In this document: positions 7,830 to 16,525 of the stretch, one piece after another
Position numbering within the stretch: position 1 is the stretch's first letter
Layout: every line of letters begins with the position of its first letter
Assembly (NCBI GenBank): GCA_934630495.1
Contig: CAKTVW010000018.1
Span: forward strand, 1-46,634
DNA length: 46,634 nt
Reading direction: 5' to 3'
From: an uncultured Oscillospiraceae bacterium
GTDB lineage: Bacteria; Bacillota; Clostridia; Oscillospirales; Oscillospiraceae
Program-made: the position numbers and the translations under genes
The notes under the pieces: model-generated
The model's database searches: none
What the model was told of the DNA's origin: nothing
The model's input: the letters and a program-made list of their open reading frames with translations, nothing else

Positions 7830-7873
7830 AAAAATACCGAAAAACACGGATATTCGCGCTTTTCGGTATTTTT
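7830..7873 (-). terminator. terminator of the phosphodiester glycosidase gene
   Basis: 14-bp stem AAAAATACCGAAAA / TTTTCGGTATTTTT around 16 bases, 11 bases after the stop of the minus-strand gene at 7884. Confidence 0.8.
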
Positions 7874-7883
7874 CAACATCAAT

Positions 7884-9107
7884 TTAATTACTGTAGTTGC
7901 CGTAGACCCATGCATTGGGAAGCAGGCGGGAGCTGATTGCGGTATTGGAGCACTTTGTCACATATTCGCCGCGGTACCACATGACCGCGCTTGTGCCGCC
8001 GTCAAGGTTCAGGGCGGTGTACGCATTGTGACGCATGAGAATGTTGCCGCAGTCCTCGATGGATGCGCCGATCGAACGCGTGATCTGCCGTCCTTCGATG
8101 ATCAGCATCAGGATTTCGCCGGTCGCGGACTGCCCGACGGCGGCTCGCGGCTGGATGCCGTAGGAGTCGTAAGCGCCGTTTGTGACATTGGAAACGCCGT
8201 CGACGACAAGCGCGGGCGCGAACTCAACGGCATCCGTAACGTCCGACGCGACGTCGGAATAGGCGTTGGTAATATACATTTTGTTGTCCCGCGTCAGCTC
8301 GATCCGTTTATAGGCGGTGTCCGTGTAGTGGCTGCCGAAATTGTCGCCCTCGCACATTGCCCAGCCTGCGATCGTGCCGCCGTTGCCGTTGCCGCTCGGA
8401 TCGATGAAGCCGCTGCCCGTAATGCCGATCACGGCTCCGGCGTCTTCGACCAAGTCCTCAAGGCTCTGCCCGTATGCGGCCTTTGCAAGGCCCTGTGACG
8501 CGTGGCAGCGGAGCTGTGACGGGTCCTTGCAGACGGCCAGAACACCGATATAGCCGGTGCCCTGAACGCGCACGAGAAGGACCTTATTGGCCGCGTCGAT
8601 GGCAAGCACCTGCTCGCCCATGGTGGTATAGATCGAGGTGCCGTCGTCGTTGATACCGGCTTCGTTGATATAGATGTTGTTCCAGCCGTTTTTGAGCGTA
8701 TCGGGATGCTCGTCCAGATAATCCTCGAACGAGGTGCGGCTCAGCTCCCAGAACAGCTCGTAGAACGAGTCCTCATCCGACACAGCCGGCGACTCCGACG
8801 GCTCCGTAGCTTCCGCAGTGGCCGAATTGTCGGATGCGGAATTATCGTCAGGCGGAACGGTCGGCCGATTTTTGCTTGTTTTGTCTTCATTCTCTTTATT
8901 GATATAGTATTGCTGCAGCGCGACATTGCGAACCATGTATTCCGGCAGGAGCGCCTCGGCCAGCCAGCGATGCGTCATAGTGGAAAGCGCGGTCCCGATA
9001 TAAGCGTTGCGGTAGCGCTTGATGATCGGGATCTCGGTAAACACGAGAAAACAGTATAATCCTTCCAGACAAAGGATCACCGTCAGGATGACAGCCAGTA
9101 CGCGCAA
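7884..9107 (-). CDS. membrane-anchored phosphodiester glycosidase (NAGPA domain)
   Basis: At least 407 residues. A membrane segment near the N-terminus (VLAVILTVILCLEGLYCFLV) precedes a Ser/Thr/Glu-rich linker and a C-terminal phosphodiester glycosidase domain (PF09992) with FAPALVVDG, GIQPRAAVGQ, IEGRQ and NLDGGTSAVMWYRGE. Members act on phospho-sugar linkages outside the cell. TTG 9107 is the only standard start, but it would leave the membrane helix without its basic flank. The frame continues upstream, unbroken and lysine-rich, to an ATT at 9212 placed 5 bases after AAAGGAGG, so the true protein is probably 442 residues with an unusual start codon. Confidence 0.88.
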   Translation of the reverse strand: MRVLAVILTVILCLEGLYCFLVFTEIPIIKRYRNAYIGTALSTMTHRWLAEALLPEYMVRNVALQQYYINKENEDKTSKNRPTVPPDDNSASDNSATAEATEPSESPAVSDEDSFYELFWELSRTSFEDYLDEHPDTLKNGWNNIYINEAGINDDGTSIYTTMGEQVLAIDAANKVLLVRVQGTGYIGVLAVCKDPSQLRCHASQGLAKAAYGQSLEDLVEDAGAVIGITGSGFIDPSGNGNGGTIAGWAMCEGDNFGSHYTDTAYKRIELTRDNKMYITNAYSDVASDVTDAVEFAPALVVDGVSNVTNGAYDSYGIQPRAAVGQSATGEILMLIIEGRQITRSIGASIEDCGNILMRHNAYTALNLDGGTSAVMWYRGEYVTKCSNTAISSRLLPNAWVYGNYSN

Positions 9108-9343
9108 ACCGCGATTGGATTTTTTAGCCTTGCGGGGAACGGCTTTTTCGGTGTCGGGCGGTGCCTTTTTCTTGACGTGACCGCCGGAGCTTGATCCAAA
9201 AAGCTTGATAATATGCGCCTCCTTTGCAAATTTCAGCTCATTATATCATATTTCCCCCATTGTGTAAACCTTAAAACCCGTCGGCAAATGTAAACTTTTT
9301 GTATTACAGTCAATATTGGCTAATAAAACGTCGATATCGCCAA

Positions 9344-9802
9344 TTATTCGCGGTGGATATACATTCTGGAAAGCGTCGCTTCCCCGTCGCCCTGCACCAT
9401 GCAGAGAAATTCCCAACCGTAGCGCTCATAAAAGCCGGTATGGTCCGTTAGGAGATATAGCGTTCGGACCCCGTTCGCCGCCATATCCGCGCAGACAAAG
9501 CCCAGAAGCCGCCCGGCGATCCCAAGGCACCGACGGTCCTTTTCCGTGTAAACGGCGCAGACGTTCGGCGTCAGCTCCTTCCGCCCGTGAAAATCATTCT
9601 CGATCACGCCCATTCCCGCAACGATGCGTTCGCCCTCTATGCAGAGATACCATGACGGAACAACCGCTCCGGGCTTGAGAGACGCGGCAATGCTTTCCCG
9701 ATACGCCGAAAGGGGAATCCTCCACTTTTCGCTGAACCATTGCGCCGCGCGTTCGGACAGCTCGGGCATGTCGCGCAGTTTGACGATCTGTAAATCTTTC
9801 AT
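9344..9802 (-). CDS. GNAT-family N-acetyltransferase
   Basis: About 152 residues of a single GNAT fold. The acetyl-CoA motif region reads VYTEKDRRCLGIAGRLLGFV, and the C-terminal part GVRTLYLLTDHTGFYERYGWEF is typical. The start at 9802 is set by GGAGGG 8 bases upstream; the longer frame to 9985 lacks a ribosome binding site. The substrate is unknown. It is divergent from spoIIIAA, with about 135 bases between. Confidence 0.85.
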   Translation of the reverse strand: MKDLQIVKLRDMPELSERAAQWFSEKWRIPLSAYRESIAASLKPGAVVPSWYLCIEGERIVAGMGVIENDFHGRKELTPNVCAVYTEKDRRCLGIAGRLLGFVCADMAANGVRTLYLLTDHTGFYERYGWEFLCMVQGDGEATLSRMYIHRE

Positions 9803-9864
9803 AAAAACACCCTCCGCTGATATTATCATCTCTCTCTGCGGCAATGTCAAGCCAAAACCGCGCG

Positions 9865-9893
9865 GCATATCTGCGGCATCGCGCGCATATCGT
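9865..9893 (+). promoter_or_regulatory. possible sigma-E promoter of the spoIIIA operon
   Basis: GCATATC (9865-9871), 14 bases, CATATCGT (9886-9893). This resembles the sigma-E consensus KMATATT-N14-CATACAHT, 45 bases before spoIIIAA. In Bacillus the operon is sigma-E dependent. The match is partial. Confidence 0.45.
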
Positions 9894-9937
9894 CTTGTGT
9901 GAGCACGAACGGAACCACGAAAGAGGTGTAGTATCGC

Positions 9938-10807
9938 ATGGGTGTCAGACAGGCTATGGCAGTGTGCCCGGAGGCTGTGCGTCAAGCGTTCTTCCGTATC
10001 AGCGAGCCGGAAAGAGCGCAGGAGCTGCGGCTTCGACTGGGACAGACTGCCGCAGTAACGACGGACAGAGGGGAGATCGCGCTGACAGGCGTCCGCGTAA
10101 ACGGTGAGCTGCTATCCGCAGTCCTCGCCAATGCAACGGGACAGGCCGTTTACGCCGCGCAGGATATGCTTCGCGCAGGCTTCCTGACCCTTCCCGGCGG
10201 GCACCGTCTCGGCATTTGCGGGCGCGGGATCTACAAGGACGGCGGGCTTTGGACGGTCAAGGAGATATCCTCCGTAAATCTGCGCTTTGCGCGTGCGGTC
10301 ACGGGCTGTGCCAATCAGGCGGCGGATCATCTGTGGCAGCATCCCGCCTCGACGCTGATCGTCGGGCCGCCGTGCGCGGGGAAAACGACGCTCTTGCGCG
10401 ACCTGATCCGTCAGATGTCCGATCGCTTCGGCTGGCGCGTCTGCGTCGCCGACGAGCGGCTGGAGCTTGCGGCGTGTCTGGACGGTATGCCGCAGTTTGA
10501 TCTCGGAAGACGGACGGACGTCCTATCCGGCGTGCGCAAGGCCGAAGCGATCGAAATGCTGCTGCGCACCATGAATCCGCAGTGGATCGCGGTCGACGAG
10601 ATCACGGCCGTCGAGGATGCGCAGGCCTTACTGCGCGGGTCATACTGCGGGGTGCGTTTTCTTGCGACGGCGCACGCCTACAGTCCGTCGGAGCTTCGAC
10701 AGCGGCCGCTTTACCGTCAATTGACCGAAAGCGGCCTTTTTGAAAATCTGGTCACGATCCGGTCGGATCGAACGGTACATACGGAGAGGTGGAGGCAAAT
10801 TGATTAA
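9938..10807 (+). CDS. spoIIIAA: stage III sporulation protein AA
   Basis: 289-residue ATPase of the SpoIIIA-SpoIIQ feeding-tube apparatus, which links mother cell and forespore. It has Walker A GPPCAGKTTLLRDLI and the WIAVDEIT Walker B region, and resembles type II/IV secretion ATPases. First gene of the complete eight-gene operon. A short AGAGGTG precedes ATG 9938. Its stop overlaps the TTG start of spoIIIAB. Confidence 0.95.
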   Translation: MGVRQAMAVCPEAVRQAFFRISEPERAQELRLRLGQTAAVTTDRGEIALTGVRVNGELLSAVLANATGQAVYAAQDMLRAGFLTLPGGHRLGICGRGIYKDGGLWTVKEISSVNLRFARAVTGCANQAADHLWQHPASTLIVGPPCAGKTTLLRDLIRQMSDRFGWRVCVADERLELAACLDGMPQFDLGRRTDVLSGVRKAEAIEMLLRTMNPQWIAVDEITAVEDAQALLRGSYCGVRFLATAHAYSPSELRQRPLYRQLTESGLFENLVTIRSDRTVHTERWRQID

Positions 10808-11309
10808 ACTGATCGGAGCACTGATGATCCTGTCGGCGGCGGGAGGCTTCGGCGTGTCGCGCGCCGTCGTATTCTACCGTCAGGTGCGTCTGCTGCGCGA
10901 TTTCGGCAGCGCGCTGGAGATTCTCAAATGCGAACTGAACTATACGCTCTCGCCGCTGCCCGCGCTGTGCAGCGTCACGGCAAAGCGGACGAGCGGCCCG
11001 GTTTCGGCATTTTTTACGGCCTATGCACAGTCGGTGGAGAAGGGCGTCCCGCGCAGTCGCGCGGCCGCCGCAGCCATGGAGGGGACGAAGGGCCTGACGC
11101 TGCCCAATGATGCAAAAATGGCGCTGCTGGAGCTGTTCGGCGCACTCGGACGCTACGACCTCGACGGGGAAAACCGTCTGCTGACCGCGACGGAGCACAG
11201 GCTGCGTTCGGCGGCGGAACGGTTTGACGCGGAAAAGCGGCCGCTTGCCAAGGGTTACGCGATCCTCGGGCTGTGTGCGGGCGTCGCGCTGGTGATCTTG
11301 TTTGTTTGA
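10800..11309 (+). CDS. spoIIIAB: stage III sporulation protein AB
   Basis: 169 residues with one membrane helix at each end (IKLIGALMILSAAGGFGVS and AILGLCAGVALVILFV) and a helical cytoplasmic middle, resembling GspF-type secretion proteins. I choose TTG 10800, which follows GGTGGAGG and overlaps the spoIIIAA stop; the longer upstream frame lies inside spoIIIAA. Typical length for SpoIIIAB is about 170 residues. Confidence 0.93.
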   Translation: MIKLIGALMILSAAGGFGVSRAVVFYRQVRLLRDFGSALEILKCELNYTLSPLPALCSVTAKRTSGPVSAFFTAYAQSVEKGVPRSRAAAAAMEGTKGLTLPNDAKMALLELFGALGRYDLDGENRLLTATEHRLRSAAERFDAEKRPLAKGYAILGLCAGVALVILFV

Positions 11310-11311
11310 CC

Positions 11312-11506
11312 ATGGAAATTGATTTGATTTTTAAGATCGCCGCAGTCGGCATCATCGTTTCGATCCTGAATCAGGTGCTGGTGCGCTCGGGGCGGGAGGA
11401 GCAGGCGACGATGACGACGCTGGCAGGGCTTGTGGTCGTGCTCATCATCGTTGTGCAGAAGATCGCACAGCTCTTTGACCTCGTGAAGAATCTGTTTCAT
11501 TTCTGA
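11312..11506 (+). CDS. spoIIIAC: stage III sporulation protein AC
   Basis: 64 residues with two membrane helices (FKIAAVGIIVSILNQVL and TLAGLVVVLIIVVQKIAQLF) and the family's VLVRSGREEQATM loop. It begins 2 bases after the spoIIIAB stop and ends one base into spoIIIAD. The short length is normal for this component. Confidence 0.93.
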   Translation: MEIDLIFKIAAVGIIVSILNQVLVRSGREEQATMTTLAGLVVVLIIVVQKIAQLFDLVKNLFHF

Positions 11507-11898
11507 TGCAGAGCTTTTTACAGGCGGCGGTGCTCGGCGTGCTTGCGGCAGTGCTCGCAACGCTGCTCAAGCGAAATTCCAAGGATCTGGCGCTGGTGCT
11601 GACGATCGCGGCGTGCTGCATCATCGGCGTGCTTGTCGTCCGCACGGCGGAGCCGATCGTTGATTTTTTGGGACGGCTGCAGGGCATGACCGGCTTGGAT
11701 GTCGAGCTGATGACGCCGATGCTGAAGGCCGTGGGAATCGGGCTTTTGACGGAGATTGCTGCGGGAGTCTGCGCCGATGCCGGGGAGAGCGCGATCGGAA
11801 AGCTGGTAGAGCTGGCGGGCGGTCTGCTGGCGCTGAGCGTCGCGCTTCCGCTTTTGGAGGCGGTGTTACAAATGCTGAAAACGATGGGCGGTGGTTGA
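11506..11898 (+). CDS. spoIIIAD: stage III sporulation protein AD
   Basis: 130 residues, four hydrophobic segments, with the conserved LKRNSKDLALVLTIAACC and ELAGGLLALSVALPLLEAVL regions. It overlaps the spoIIIAC stop (TGATG) and the first codons of spoIIIAE, so translation is coupled. Confidence 0.93.
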   Translation: MQSFLQAAVLGVLAAVLATLLKRNSKDLALVLTIAACCIIGVLVVRTAEPIVDFLGRLQGMTGLDVELMTPMLKAVGIGLLTEIAAGVCADAGESAIGKLVELAGGLLALSVALPLLEAVLQMLKTMGGG

Positions 11899-12979
11899 AG
11901 TCAGAAGGGTGATACTGATTTTGGCGGTGCTGTGCCTACTCGTTCTGCCGGTACGCGCCGAGCAGATCGACGAGGACACCGGCATCGATATCAGCGGCGC
12001 GGAGGAGGGCCTGCCGCAGGACGTGCTCGACGAGCTGCCGCAGCCGGGGCAGACGACCGATTTCTGGTCGGGCGCAAAGGAGCTGTTTCGGCAGGCGCTT
12101 CAAAAAAGCAGTGAGACCTTTCGCAGTGGGCTGCTGCTGTGCGCGATCCTGCTTGCAATCGTAACGCTGTGCTCCGTCGCCGGGGTGCCGTCCGGGAAGC
12201 ACGGCGCGACGGCGGTCACGGCGGCGGGAGCGATCGGTATCTGCACGGCGGTGTTGTCGACCTTTCAGAGTATGATCTCTCTTGCAACGGATACGGTCGA
12301 AAAGATTGCCGATTACAGCGCCTGTCTGATGCCCGTAATGGCCTCCGCCGCCGCAATGAGCGGAAAAATGACGTCCGGCACGGCGCTCTATGCTGGCACG
12401 CTGCTCTTTGCCGAGCTGCTGATGCAGCTGATCTCCAAGCTGCTGGTCCCCGCCGTGTTCTTTTATCTTGCCGTTTCGACGGCGGAAGCGGCGCTGGCGG
12501 GGGAGATGCTGGCAGAGCTGCGCAGCTTTGTGGGCTGGCTGATCTCGAAGCTGCTCCGCATCATAATGTTCGGCTTTCTGGGCTATATGTCGCTGACGGG
12601 CGTGATCAGCGGCGCGGCGGACGCGGCTGCGGTCAAGGCGACCAAGGCCGCCGTGTCGGGCATGGTCCCGGTCGTCGGCGGAATCATCTCCGACGCCTCG
12701 GAAACGCTCCTTGCCAGCGCGTCGGCGTTAAAAAGCTCCGTTGGTATTTTCGGGATGCTGGCGGTCCTCGGCGTCTGCCTGACACCGTTTCTGCGCGTCG
12801 GCATCCATTATCTTCTGCTCAAGCTGACGGCGGCAGTCAGTGGTGTCGTGGGGTCTAAGCCGCACGTCGCGCTTCTGAAAAACTACAGCACCGCAATGGG
12901 GTATCTGCTCGCCATGTGCGGAAGCTGCGGGATGCTGCTGCTGATCTCGCTGGTGTGCTTTTTGAAGGTGGCGGCATGA
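11891..12979 (+). CDS. spoIIIAE: stage III sporulation protein AE
   Basis: 362 residues. An N-terminal signal-like helix (VILILAVLCLLVLPVRA) precedes about seven further membrane segments, a permease-like layout within the SpoIIIA complex. The GTG start at 11891 lies inside the end of spoIIIAD. Its stop overlaps the spoIIIAF start by four bases. Confidence 0.93.
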   Translation: MVEVRRVILILAVLCLLVLPVRAEQIDEDTGIDISGAEEGLPQDVLDELPQPGQTTDFWSGAKELFRQALQKSSETFRSGLLLCAILLAIVTLCSVAGVPSGKHGATAVTAAGAIGICTAVLSTFQSMISLATDTVEKIADYSACLMPVMASAAAMSGKMTSGTALYAGTLLFAELLMQLISKLLVPAVFFYLAVSTAEAALAGEMLAELRSFVGWLISKLLRIIMFGFLGYMSLTGVISGAADAAAVKATKAAVSGMVPVVGGIISDASETLLASASALKSSVGIFGMLAVLGVCLTPFLRVGIHYLLLKLTAAVSGVVGSKPHVALLKNYSTAMGYLLAMCGSCGMLLLISLVCFLKVAA

Positions 12980-13458
12980 TGGAAAGCGCGCGGGAATATC
13001 TGCTTGCAATCGTTGCGGCGTGCATGATCGCCGTTTTGGCAAATGCGATGATCCGCAACCGGACCGTCAAGCGTGTGGTCCGCTTTGTCGGCGGTATTCT
13101 GGTCATTCTGGCGGTCGTTACGCCGCTGTTGTCTCTCAATGCGGACCGCCTTACGGCGTATCTGGATTCTGTCACGGAGGAATACGGCTTTGACAGCGTC
13201 CGGGTCGAAAAAACCATGCAGGAGCAGCTTGCGCTTCACATAAAGCAGACGACCGAAACATACATTGAACAGAAGGCATCCGAGCTTGGCGCGACGGTTC
13301 AGGCGGAGGTGACACTGGACGATGGGACATACCCCGTCCCCGTTCACGCAGCGATCATCGGAACGCTGACGCCGGAGCAAATGTCCGGCCTTACGGCCTT
13401 TATGCAGGACAGCCTCGGCATCCCGACAGAGGAACAGGAGTGGAAGGGCTATGGATAA
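12976..13458 (+). CDS. spoIIIAF: stage III sporulation protein AF
   Basis: 160 residues: two N-terminal membrane helices (EYLLAIVAACMIAVLANAM and VVRFVGGILVILAVVTPLL) followed by an alpha/beta ring-building-motif-like domain. ATG 12976 overlaps the previous stop (ATGATGG); 12979 is an alternative. It overlaps spoIIIAG by eight bases. Confidence 0.9.
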   Translation: MMESAREYLLAIVAACMIAVLANAMIRNRTVKRVVRFVGGILVILAVVTPLLSLNADRLTAYLDSVTEEYGFDSVRVEKTMQEQLALHIKQTTETYIEQKASELGATVQAEVTLDDGTYPVPVHAAIIGTLTPEQMSGLTAFMQDSLGIPTEEQEWKGYG

Positions 13459-13963
13459 GCCGGGAAAGCGGCTTTTAAACGGCGTAAAAAAGTACAAGTA
13501 TGCCGCGCTGGTGCTGCTGGTCGGCATTGCGCTGCTGCTCCTGCCGAGCCGTTCGTCAAAGCAGGAGCAGACGGTGAAGACCGAACAGCCGACGCTCGAC
13601 GAGCAGGCGTATTTGCAGGAGATGGAGCGGCGGCTGGAGGAAACGCTGTCGCAGATCGACGGGGCGGGGGAGGTGCGCGTCGTGCTGACGCTTCGCTCCG
13701 GCGTCCGCACGCAATACCAGACGGATGTTGCAAGCTCCGAGGACGACGGACGCAAAAGCGAGGAGCGAAAAACAGTTATCATGTCCGCAGGAAGCGCATA
13801 CAATGAAGCGGCAGTGTCTTCGGTGGAGTACCCGCAATTTCAGGGCGCGCTGATCGTCTGCCGCGGCGCGGGCAGCGCTTCGGTCAAGCTCGACCTGATC
13901 AACGCGGTGGCTTCGCTGACCGGCCTCGGCAGCGACCAGATCACTGTGGTCAAAATGAAGTAA
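13451..13963 (+). CDS. spoIIIAG: stage III sporulation protein AG
   Basis: 170 residues: one membrane helix (residues 17-33) then a soluble domain with GAGEVRVVLTLRSG, AVSSVEYPQFQGALIVCRGAG and VKLDLINAVASLTGL. In Bacillus this protein forms the large ring in the space between the two membranes. The AYNEAAV-SSVEYPQFQGALIV block is a family signature. Confidence 0.95.
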   Translation: MDKPGKRLLNGVKKYKYAALVLLVGIALLLLPSRSSKQEQTVKTEQPTLDEQAYLQEMERRLEETLSQIDGAGEVRVVLTLRSGVRTQYQTDVASSEDDGRKSEERKTVIMSAGSAYNEAAVSSVEYPQFQGALIVCRGAGSASVKLDLINAVASLTGLGSDQITVVKMK

Positions 13964-13976
13964 TGGAGGAATCGCA

Positions 13977-14525
13977 ATGAAAACTTGGAAACGCAATGCA
14001 ATAATTGCAGGAGTGCTTGTGCTGGTCTGCGGAGGCATCTACCTGAACTGGCTCTACGGCGATACGCCCGACCTGACGAAGTCGCTCGACGCAGATAAGG
14101 TGCTGGGCGAATCGACGCTGGTCCTGAACGACAGCACGGACGCGCCGATGCAGGCGGCCGCGCAGACGCCGACCGGCGAGGAATATTTTGCACAGATGCG
14201 CCTGTCGAGGCAGACGGCGCGGGATGAGGCGGTGGAGCTTTTGCAGGAGACGATCTCCTACGCCGAGGGCGAGGACACCTCCGCGACAAGCAGCAAGCTT
14301 GAGTCGATCATCTCCGACGCGCTCACGGAATCGCAGATCGAGAGCATGGTCATTGCCAAGGGCTACAGCGACTGCGTCGCCTACATCAGCGACGAGGGTA
14401 TATCGCTGGCGGTCGCGTCGCCGTCCGACGGCCTTGCGGAGTCCGACGTGAGCCTGCTGGCCGACATCGTGATGGCGCAGACGGATTATAAGCTGTCCGA
14501 TATTCGCATTTTTGGAGTAGAATAG
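13977..14525 (+). CDS. spoIIIAH: stage III sporulation protein AH
   Basis: 182 residues: membrane helix (NAIIAGVLVLVCGGIYLNW), linker, and a YscJ/FliF-like ring-building domain (about residues 70-180) with the usual EEYFAQMRLSRQTARDEA start. It pairs with SpoIIQ across the intermembrane space in Bacillus; no spoIIQ is present in this window. TGGAGG precedes ATG 13977. Last gene of the operon. Confidence 0.95.
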   Translation: MKTWKRNAIIAGVLVLVCGGIYLNWLYGDTPDLTKSLDADKVLGESTLVLNDSTDAPMQAAAQTPTGEEYFAQMRLSRQTARDEAVELLQETISYAEGEDTSATSSKLESIISDALTESQIESMVIAKGYSDCVAYISDEGISLAVASPSDGLAESDVSLLADIVMAQTDYKLSDIRIFGVE

Positions 14526-14528
14526 GGA

Positions 14529-14556
14529 TTGTATTTTTCAAAAAATGTGTTAAAAT
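14529..14556 (+). promoter_or_regulatory. promoter of the Asp23 gene
   Basis: TTGTAT (14529-14534), 16 bases, TAAAAT (14551-14556). It is a vegetative-type promoter directly after spoIIIAH, separating the sporulation operon from housekeeping genes. Confidence 0.65.
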
Positions 14557-14609
14557 ATAGTGTACATAGAAACGGCCGTGCGCCGAATACGGAAGGAAAG
14601 GTCAATACT

Positions 14610-14990
14610 ATGGCTGAAAAGAAGAATTATCTGCTGCAAACGCAGGAAAACGGGAATATTTTGATCTCCGAGGAAGTGATCGCCTCCATCGCCGCGCTGG
14701 CGGTCCGCGAGGTCGAGGGCGTCTACGGCCTGAGCACCACCGCGAATTTTGATCTTGCCAACATTCTGGGCAAGAAGAATCTGCGCAACGGCGTTCGCGT
14801 GCAGATCGACGGCGACAAGATCAACATTTTCTGCAATCTGGTCGTTAAGATGAACACCTCCGTGATGACGGTCGCACAGAACGTGCAGGAGTCGATTGTC
14901 AACGAGGTCAACGCAATGACCGGCGTCCGTCCCGAGGGCGTGCATGTGAACGTCTGCGGCGTGGCCGCGCCGAAAAACGCCGAGAAATGA
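14610..14990 (+). CDS. Asp23/Gls24-family envelope stress protein
   Basis: 126 residues with the Asp23 fold (PF03780): ISEEVIASIAALAVREVEGVYGL, NGVRVQIDGDKINIFCNLVV, VAQNVQESIVNEVNAMTG and VHVNVCGV. Asp23 proteins associate with the membrane in many Firmicutes and are linked to envelope homeostasis. I start at ATG 14610 after GGAAGGAAAGG. The order Asp23-nusB is common in Clostridia. Confidence 0.93.
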   Translation: MAEKKNYLLQTQENGNILISEEVIASIAALAVREVEGVYGLSTTANFDLANILGKKNLRNGVRVQIDGDKINIFCNLVVKMNTSVMTVAQNVQESIVNEVNAMTGVRPEGVHVNVCGVAAPKNAEK

Positions 14991-14995
14991 TCGAG

Positions 14996-15022
14996 TCGGG
15001 GTGCTGCGAAACAGCACCCCGA
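14996..15022 (+). terminator. hairpin after the Asp23 gene
   Basis: 11-bp stem TCGGGGTGCTG / CAGCACCCCGA with loop CGAAA, six bases after the Asp23 stop. There is no U-run behind it, so it may be a processing or 3'-end stabilising hairpin rather than a terminator. Confidence 0.5.
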
Positions 15023-15137
15023 ACGGCCGTGCCGAATAAAGCGCGGCGTTTTAACGAGGGGCCTTCTGCGTGGCGTCGGGACTTTTTTCTGCGCCGCTTT
15101 ATCACTTTTCCGAATCCTACATACAAAGGAGACAGCT

Positions 15138-15593
15138 ATGACCCGTTCCAATGCCAGAGAGCTTGCCGCTCATCTGATCTATGAGCTGGACTATACCGAC
15201 CAGACGCCTGCCCAGGCGATCGAGACCCGAATGGAGCAGGACTATTACGATGCACTCGCGCCGGAAAACGAGGTCTACGCCGAGCACCCGAGCAAGAAGC
15301 AGCTCGCTTATATCCGCGCCTGTGTCGAGGGCGTGACGGAGCATCTGCAGGAGCTTGACGCGGCGATCTCCAAGTACGCGATCGGCTGGAATCTGAACCG
15401 AATCTCCCGCTTTACAAAGGCGGCGCTTCGTCTGGCGATCTACGAGATCCTTTATGTTGAGGACGTGCCGACAGGCGTGGCCATCAACGAATGCGTCGAG
15501 CTGACGCGTAAATATGAGGATGCCGAGACGGTCGCGTTCGTCAACGGCATTCTCGGCAGCTTTGCGCGCGGGCTGAAGGAGCAGGCGGAATGA
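15138..15593 (+). CDS. nusB: transcription antitermination factor NusB
   Basis: 151 residues, all-helical NusB fold. N-terminal SNARELAAHLIYELDY, C-terminal SRFTKAALRLAIYEILY, VPTGVAINECVELTRKYED and FVNGILGSFA are family signatures. It binds BoxA RNA with NusE for rRNA antitermination. AAAGGAG precedes ATG 15138. Its stop overlaps the next start (ATGA), so the next gene is coupled. Confidence 0.96.
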   Translation: MTRSNARELAAHLIYELDYTDQTPAQAIETRMEQDYYDALAPENEVYAEHPSKKQLAYIRACVEGVTEHLQELDAAISKYAIGWNLNRISRFTKAALRLAIYEILYVEDVPTGVAINECVELTRKYEDAETVAFVNGILGSFARGLKEQAE

Positions 15594-16525
15594 TCGCGCT
15601 TGCCTTTGACACCAGCAATTATACGACCTCCGTCGCCGCATTCGACGGCGAAAACGGAGTCAACGCATCCAGACTGCTGGACGTAGAGCAGGGAATGCTC
15701 GGCCTGCGGCAGAGCGATGCGCTGTTTGCACATGTTAAACGCCTGCCGGAAATGACCGACAGGCTGTTTTCTGATTTAGGCGGGGCGCGGGAAATTGCCG
15801 CGATCGGCGCAAGCACCCGCCCGAGAGCCGTTGAAGGCTCCTATATGCCCTGCTTTTTGGCGGGTGAGTCGCAGGCGCGTGTCTTGAGCCGAGCGCTCGA
15901 CGTGCCGTTTTTTGCGTTTTCCCACCAGCAGGGGCATATTGCCGCCTCGCTTTGGTCCTCCGGTCACATGGAGCTGATGGACAAGCCGCACCTTGCGTGG
16001 CATTTGTCCGGCGGCACGACGGAGCTTCTCTATGTCACGCCGGAGGGCGTCGGCGTCCATGCCGAACGCATCGGCGGCACGACGGATATTTCCGCCGGTC
16101 AGCTGATCGATCGGACGGGCAAGCTGCTCGGGCTTTCCTTTCCTGCCGGAAAGGAGATGGACAGGCTCAGCCGCACGGCGACGGATCAAAGCAAATTTCA
16201 TGTTAAAGTGCAAGGGACAACATTTTCTCTTTCCGGTGTGCAGAACAAGGTCGAGGCCTACCACAGCGGTAATGCGGCGGAAACGGCGGGCTATGCGCTG
16301 CGCTGCCTGATCGGCGCCGTTGCGGAGGCGACAAAAAATGCGCTGAAAGCCTATCCGGGCTGTGCGGTCGTATTTGCCGGCGGTGTTTCCTCCAACAGCC
16401 TCCTGCGTGAAAGCTGCGCAGGTATGCCCGCGATCTTTTGCGAACCGCGCTTTTCGACCGATAACGCGCTCGGAACGGCGATCCTGACATGGAGGGCTTA
16501 CCGATATGCAGCAGCCTGTTTATGA
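15590..16525 (+). CDS. TsaD/Kae1-like ASKHA protein (divergent paralogue)
   Basis: 311 residues of the Kae1/TsaD fold: ALAFDTSNYTTSVAAFD at the N-terminus, FSHQQGHIAAS carrying the HxxxH metal site, WHLSGGTTELLYV, and VVFAGGVSSNSLLRE near the C-terminus. TsaD makes the N6-threonylcarbamoyl-adenosine tRNA modification with TsaB and TsaE. This protein is shorter than usual TsaD (about 340) and several blocks are altered (no HMEAH). It is probably the second, divergent copy often seen between nusB and xseA in Clostridia. It overlaps both neighbours. Confidence 0.75.
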   Translation: MIALAFDTSNYTTSVAAFDGENGVNASRLLDVEQGMLGLRQSDALFAHVKRLPEMTDRLFSDLGGAREIAAIGASTRPRAVEGSYMPCFLAGESQARVLSRALDVPFFAFSHQQGHIAASLWSSGHMELMDKPHLAWHLSGGTTELLYVTPEGVGVHAERIGGTTDISAGQLIDRTGKLLGLSFPAGKEMDRLSRTATDQSKFHVKVQGTTFSLSGVQNKVEAYHSGNAAETAGYALRCLIGAVAEATKNALKAYPGCAVVFAGGVSSNSLLRESCAGMPAIFCEPRFSTDNALGTAILTWRAYRYAAACL

